From Clytia hemisphaerica (taxonomy: Eukaryota; Cnidaria; Hydrozoa; Leptothecata; Clytiidae), in contig CACVBU010000702.1 in the NCBI GenBank assembly GCA_902728285.1, forward strand, positions 631,499 through 695,498: a DNA stretch of 64,000 nt, in the 5' to 3' direction. Positions 58,437 through 64,000 of the stretch are shown here, one piece after another (the first letter of the stretch is position 1; each line of letters starts with the position of its first letter). The translations under genes and the position numbers were made by a program. Below the pieces are notes generated by a model, which was not told the DNA's origin, searched no databases, and saw only the letters and a program-made list of their open reading frames with translations.

Positions 58437-58904
58437 AGAATAAATCCAGATATTTTGTTAAAGTCTCAAGAAAGAAAATTGCTTTGCAATTAGTAAGGTA
58501 GTAGATATCATCCTAGTTAATGTCATGCTATTGCAATAATTTGTGGTCTGATCAATATGATCGTTAGTAAGGTCATTTTCAAAATTTGAACTGATATTAA
58601 ATGACCACGGTTGAACCTTGAGATGAAGCGCTCGCATATCGAAATCATTGCATTATTATCATTCGTTCAATGATTTACTTTTAATGAAACGATTATTGAA
58701 AATGCGTATTTCGGGTAATGATTAGTGATACCCATGTAGATAAAACAAAAATGTTCAACATTCCATCCACAGGAACTTGGGACTAGAAAACGCACTGTTA
58801 GAAACATGAATCGCCCATTCACTTGTGATAACTTGCCAATTTTTATTATTTATTCTAAACAAAAATAACAAAAAAAGATTATAGATGAATAATATCAACT
58901 TCAG

Positions 58905-59155
58905 GTGCACTCCTGTGTCACAAACCCGCTGGGACCTCAGCCCCACCGAAAAATTTGGCAGAAATTCCGTCCCCGGTAGGAAAATACCTGGGAATTTCAG
59001 CCTCACTGGGAAATTGACTTTGATTTCATCCCAACCGAAAATCAATGTTAAAAACTGCACTCCAAAACCATCCCCACTGGATTTTTTAACCTTCGAACAA
59101 TAGAACTTATATCCCCATTTGAATTTCAATTGGAATTTTTATCCTCACTGAGGAA
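58905..59155 (-). repeat. Degenerate GTGGGGAT repeat, inverted copy
   Basis: On the minus strand successive CAGTGAGGAT, AATGGGGATA, CAGTGGGGAT and CCGGGGACGG words recur at roughly 30-60 bp. Same style as 46505-46760. Confidence 0.45.
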
Positions 59156-61120
59156 AAATGTTCAGGTGGCCTAAAAGTTGAAAAGAAAGGTATTCAATTG
59201 GTCAAAATATAAAATATTTTCTAAAAATATTTAGCAGCGGAAACACTGTAACACACACACTTCCCTCTTCATAGCAGTATGATTTAGTGGACCTTTGCAG
59301 GAATGGGTTATGAACCTTAGTGCTTTACCTAGCCTGGATATCTTGACTATAAACTATTTCACAGTCTAGTTTATTTTTGTCTATTGTTTACGATCTGGTT
59401 TCCCTAAATTGCCTGCATCCAAATCTGAGGATGCAAATGATTATTGGTCGGTGCGAGCCCAGCCGCTCTTTAAGACTTTCGCGGTTTTTTCGATAGGCCC
59501 ACCCGCCATATTATTTATTTAAACAACTTTTTGTGAAGTATGAAGAACACCAAAACATTGCAAAAGCTAAACAGCTGACTTACCGGGTGGTTGTTTGCAT
59601 GTGGCTGGCTTTTTATTATTGTTTTAGGCAGTTTTGACAGTATTAGAGATTTTTTATTGATGCTTTTAATGTTGAGTTTATAATGTGCTTATTAGTATAA
59701 GTTTTGGGCTTCTGTAAACAAGTGTTCACTCACAGACAGTATCAAACAAACTGTTTCAGACTGTTTTAGGTGCACCTTACTCTAAAATTTTAGTCATTTT
59801 TATTTTTCTAAAATTTTGAGTTCGAGACACCAATGTCATTATAAATTCATTTTGATGTCCTTATAAGTCACCGGGCTAATATCTTGAAACGCCGAAAGCG
59901 GCGCAAATTCTAAGCACTACAATTGGAAAGAGCACAAGAAAATCATTCCATACAGTGAGTTTCAAAAGGTTTCATTGATGGAATCTTTAATTATTCTTTA
60001 AGGCTTTAAGGCTCATATTTTTACATGTCTAAAAACCGAATAATTCTGATGTATTCAGAGCCTGATAACATAGAAATTTTCAATTTCAAGCCTTGTTGTG
60101 GCAGGGTGAAATAAGCGCACAGGAAATGATAGATTCTGAAGTAACGCACCGATCAATTTTAATGATTTTTTTTTCAATTTGTCAAATTAAGGTTGTTTCT
60201 TTTTCCATTGGTAAGGCTTCTAATGCGCTTTTAGCTTTAAAACATTTGAAATTAAGATTAAAGTTTAGAATGTCCTAATTTGGACATCAATGTCTCTATA
60301 AGGACATCGAAATGATGACTTAATCTACACCCTGTTGTCCTTATCAGGACAACGCCCTAATTAGTCGATTGTTCCTGACTGACATAGTCACGACTCTTTA
60401 GAATGAGTAGGTCGTGATATGTTGGGAAGCTTTTGATATAGTACATTTTTACAAGACATCTTGACACATTGCTCACCCCGGAAATCTAGACTGGATGGCG
60501 CGATTAAGTGGCCCGGTAGTATATGGTAATATGCTTTTGCTTAGGCGGACTGTAAAACAATCCGCCAGATTTTAGTTGTTTTTGGAAGGTAAAAACAGTA
60601 TGAAGCAATATTTTTATTTGAGAATAAGGCATTGCAAATCTGTTAATCGTGTTTGTTTCTCATTTTCTCTTTCAACTCTAAGTATTTTTATTGTTATTTG
60701 AATTTTTATTTTTTTTCGTCAAAATGGCGACCTCGCCAAATGCTCCTAGTCTACTTCACTGGACTCAGCGTCATAAAAAATTATCAAAAAGCAAAGTTCA
60801 GCCAAAAGTAGCTAGGATATCAGGGGCGGTGCGACACCCCTGCAAAACATGCACTCGCAGGGTATGCTCCGGAGTCTTTTTTGTCGCAGCTTGTTTTTAG
60901 CCTACCCGGAGTTGTTTTTCCGGATCATTCGTTAGTGTCATTAGATTTATTTTACTGACTTAAAGTCCGCGATAAATATAAGAAAACTGTTTATCAAGTC
61001 GCGTTACAGGAAGCGTGAATTCGAGTCTGTATTTTAGATTTTGTGTACAAAAGCGTTTTGCAGGCCTGCACCCTGCAAAATTTTGCAGAAAGACCTGGAT
61101 GAGGTCAAAATGCAGGGTTT
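59156..61120. other. No gene seen
   Basis: Intergenic. A block at about 60509-60570 (AGTATATGGTA, CTTAGGCGGACT) is an inverted match to about 45515-45570. A 58-codon open stretch at 60724 starts MATSPNAPS and has a CKTCTRRVC cluster, but no family could be named. Confidence 0.4.
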
Positions 61121-62120
61121 GCCCGGGATTTGATGGCTGTTAGTGTCAAAACATTAAAAGTCGAGACTCGTCAAATGGCTTTAGATGCTTGGAGAAGAAA
61201 AAACAGAATACACAGTCCTGATTTTATCTATTTTGTCGCAAATTCTGAAGAATTTGAAGCCTGCACATTTTCGATCTTCTCCAAATTCGTCATCTGAGGG
61301 CTGCCATCAAGGTCATCTCAATGTTTGTTTTTCTTCTTATGGTTATCTTCTGAAATCCATTGCAACAAGGAAAGTCAAGTCTGTAAGGTATGTGGTATTT
61401 TTTTCTATTATTTTTCATGCCTGCATGTTATCAATTATAATCTGATAAGCATAAGTGCAGGAAAAACTGCTTCCCTTCAGTCCCTTCCCCCTCTTTCTCT
61501 ACTTATCTGCCTATGGCCTATGACTTGTCATAATTTTTGGTAATCAACAAAACCACTTGTTGTGTGTGGTGAGTGAGTGGTGAGTGAGTGGCCAATCATG
61601 AAATATTTATAAGATATTTGATCAATCGGGGTACGTACTTACTGTTTGTTTGGCCAATCACTCTGGCTAAGAAAAGGTTGACGACAGGAGATGAATATGT
61701 GGCAATTTAAGAGGCACAGGGACAACCAACCTATTGTGGTTTTATTTTGAAATGAGAGAAAAAAAATAACATTGAAAATTTTGTGATTCTGACCTTGACA
61801 CCCTAATGTTTTTAATATGTTTTGGCCGGTTAAAAAAATTTTCTGGGGAGAGAAAAAGATCTGTGTGGGTCTTTCGCACACTATTTTGAGGTACACAAAC
61901 ATAATGTATTTGACTATGTTTAGTTTGCGGGCCAGCACCTGCCAGTCAAGTACTGGTCATAAAAACTGCACGACAATCTTAAAAATGATTTCTCTATTTT
62001 GTTTTAGTTCTCTTCCAAATGGAAATTGCCTGTACAGTTCCATTTCTCTCCATCTTGTGGGCAACAATTCTTTGATGGATACACTTCGATGCCTTGCACG
62101 TGTGCAGAACTTTTCCTGAA
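61121..62120 (+). pseudogene. Remnant of an OTU-like cysteine-protease gene
   Basis: At 61133-61297 an open stretch reads protein-like (ALDAWRRKNRIHSPDF). At about 62008, after a possible acceptor TTTTGTTTTAG, the frame gives LPNGNCLYSSISLHLVGNN then TLRCLAR. This matches the catalytic-cysteine block of OTU deubiquitinases (usually DGNCLF/Y), with Asn for the usual Asp. A stop follows after VQNFS, before the strong donor ATT|GTAAGT at about 62122. OTU domains are common in cnidarian transposable elements and as host genes; this one looks broken. Confidence 0.4.
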
Positions 62121-62815
62121 TTGTAAGTATTATTCTCAGAACCAAAAAAACCCATCCAATAAGTTTAGTAGATTGGCTCAGTCATGAAGCATTGCGGTTG
62201 GCGGTTACCCACAGTCAGCCGGTTATCATATAAGATTAATTTCATTGGTTATCCAGTTGTCGTTTGACTTAAATTTTGTTGTTTTGTGTTTGTTAAATAT
62301 GTAGGTGTAGCTTGCAAAGATCCTAATTCCCTCTTCATTATATACTTTCAGGTTAGTTGCCGTTGCAATCATACTGTCCAGTAGCCCCTAGATCAATGGA
62401 TTATTTTGCACCTTCACGTGGTTGGTACGAAATCTTTGTAAACACTGACAAAGTCTGCTAATAAGATCAGTGAAACCATATTTAACTTAAAGGAAACAAC
62501 AGAATGGAATAATTCAATCAAAATGATGTGTACCTAACATTTAGTTTCTTGGAAGTTTTTGGATTCAAAATTTTCCCTGTAAACTGGATACTGTATCAAT
62601 ATTTGTCATGTAATGAAAAGTACATCTTGATTTGATTTTGATATGTAATTGCCAATGCAAATGAATTTGGATGCATAATGTATAAAATTTATAACACAAC
62701 AACTGAATTTTGATACCAAACATAAAACATGCTGCATTATGTACATAATGAATAAATGAGTTTCTGATGACATATGGTTTGTTTTCAATTCGGATTGGGC
62801 TCTTCCAGAAAAAGT
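62121..62815. other. No gene seen
   Basis: AT-rich intergenic sequence, no repeats recognised. Confidence 0.4.
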
Positions 62816-63300
62816 CCGTACATGGGGGGTGGAGGATATAATGTCCAGGGGGTTCATGACTCGCTTTGTCCATGGGGTAGAAAACAATTGTCCAAGGGGT
62901 AGATATCATTTGTCCAGGGGGTAAATACCATTTGTCCAAGGGTATATTTTTTGCTGTCCATGGGTTGAATTAGACTAATTTGTCCTAGGGTGGTGGGTGA
63001 TATGTGATATGTCCATGGGGAGAACATGAGGACATGATTGTTCATGGGGAGACCTGGAGACCTTAGACCCGAGGACATGTTGCAGAGGACATGTTGTTTT
63101 CCTGTTTTCCATCCCCTGCTGTTTTCCAAAACCCTGAGGACATGTTGTCCATGGGTGAGAGAACATATGTGTTGTCCATGGGGGAGACCTGACTGTTGGA
63201 GAGAATGTCCATGGGTCGGTCGTGTCATTTGTCCAGGGGTTGGAGAAGGGTCCTTGTTTGTCCATGGGGGAGAAATCAGGATGTTTTGTCCATGGGTATT
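62816..63300. repeat. GTCCATGGG minisatellite, irregular spacing
   Basis: About sixteen copies of TTGTCCATGGGG or close variants (CCAGGGGG, CCAAGGGG), separated by 10-50 bases of varying sequence and often followed by GAGA. A GAGGACATGTTG word is also repeated. Frames across it on both strands are artefacts. Confidence 0.75.
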
Positions 63301-63454
63301 GATAATATTGATAACGTATTATTACTATTATTATTACCTTATTACCTTAATGTCAGAAATTTTAGCGACCAGAAAAGTTCGCAAGTTAGACCATTCACAA
63401 ATTTTTTCGTATTTAGTGGGATCTTAATTTCGCGATTCAACAGTATTACTTAAA

Positions 63455-64000
63455 TTAATAAACCTTTTTTCTTTGAAAATACAAAGAATAACTACCTCTT
63501 TTCCTTTGGAAATACAAAGAAAGTTTACTTTATTTACCTTGGAAAATACAAAGAATAACTACCTCTTTTCCTATGGAAATACAAAGAATATTTACTCTTT
63601 TTACCTTGGAAAATACAAAGAATAACTACCTTTTTTCCTTTGGAAATACAAAGAATGTTTACTCTATTTACCTTGGAAAATACAAAGAATAACTACCTAT
63701 TTTCCTTTGGAAATACAAAGAATATTTACTCTATTTACCTTGGAAAATACAAAGAATAACTACCTTTTTTCCTTTGGAAATACAAAGAATGTTTACTTTA
63801 TTTATCTTGGAAAATACAAAGAATAACTACCTCTTTTCCTTCGGAAATACAAAGAATGTTTACTCTATTTACCTTGGAAAATACAAAGAATAACTACCTC
63901 TTTTCCTTTGAAACTACAAAGAATGTTTACTCTATTTACCTTGGAAAATACAAAGAATAACTACCTCTTTTCCTTTGGAAATACAAAGAATGTTTACTCT
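63455..64000. repeat. About 68-bp satellite, continues past the right edge
   Basis: Eight or more units made of two related halves: ACCTTGGAAAATACAAAGAA plus TAACTACCTCTTTT, and CCTTTGGAAATACAAAGAAT plus GTTTACTCTATTT. The two halves differ at a few sites, so the unit is itself an old dimer. Confidence 0.92.

Noticed and set aside
60691..60900. Short protein with a Cys cluster
   Set aside because: Only 58 codons from the ATG, no splice context and no recognised zinc-binding spacing; left as unassigned.
62854..63427. Proline/tryptophan-rich open frames
   Set aside because: Produced by the repeated GTCCATGGG words; different frames and both strands give similar artefacts.
63455..64000. CRISPR-like array of 20-bp repeats
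   Set aside because: The alternating segments are conserved rather than unique; it is a dimeric satellite.

Overview
This is eukaryotic, metazoan-type nuclear DNA. It is AT-rich, its genes are split by canonical GT-AG introns, and it is loaded with miniature inverted-repeat elements, satellites and a decayed non-LTR retrotransposon. The gene content (a midasin-like AAA giant, ChaC gamma-glutamylcyclotransferase, a GPI-type 5'-nucleotidase) and the repeat style suggest a marine invertebrate, perhaps a cnidarian. The sequence alone does not fix the species.

Layout. (1) 1-29765, plus strand: one giant gene, cut by the left edge. A coding exon of more than 23 kb (to 23197) is followed by exons at 27682-28228 and 28477-29765. 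It encodes at least about 8,340 residues: a helical N-terminal region, six tandem midasin/dynein-type AAA modules, a linker of more than 4,000 residues with coiled coils and beta-rich ASH-like segments, then three VWA domains. The long exon carries one frame break at 8215-8218 inside AAA6, best explained by one missing A. Intron 1 (4.5 kb) holds several small mobile elements. (2) 29766-45930: no host gene. It holds small elements, a broken CR1/L2-like retrotransposon (about 33.2-36.9 kb, minus), a 1.6-kb TTAA-flanked element, an inverted pair of 27-bp minisatellites, a 28-bp satellite, tRNA-like remnants and an ORF1-like fragment. (3) 46011-51675, minus: a three-exon ChaC-family gene whose 4.4-kb second intron contains a 1.5-kb giant hairpin. 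(4) 52473-57130, minus: an eight-exon ecto-5'-nucleotidase (CD73-like) gene with signal peptide and GPI-type tail, probably with a 5' UTR exon near 58144. (5) 58.2-64.0 kb: gene-poor, with repeat fragments, a decayed OTU-protease-like remnant, a GTCCATGGG minisatellite and a roughly 68-bp satellite running off the right edge.

The most interesting object is the giant AAA/VWA protein. Motifs for ATP use (Walker B, sensor 1, arginine finger) are distributed so that AAA1, 3 and 5 look competent and AAA2, 4 and 6 degenerate. An acidic tract lies inside AAA4, and three different VWA domains end the chain. It resembles midasin (Rea1/MDN1) in plan but is far longer and differs in detail, so it is more likely a divergent paralogue or a new family than the ribosome-biogenesis enzyme itself. 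The ChaC and 5'-nucleotidase genes lie head to tail on the same strand with no evident functional link to it.
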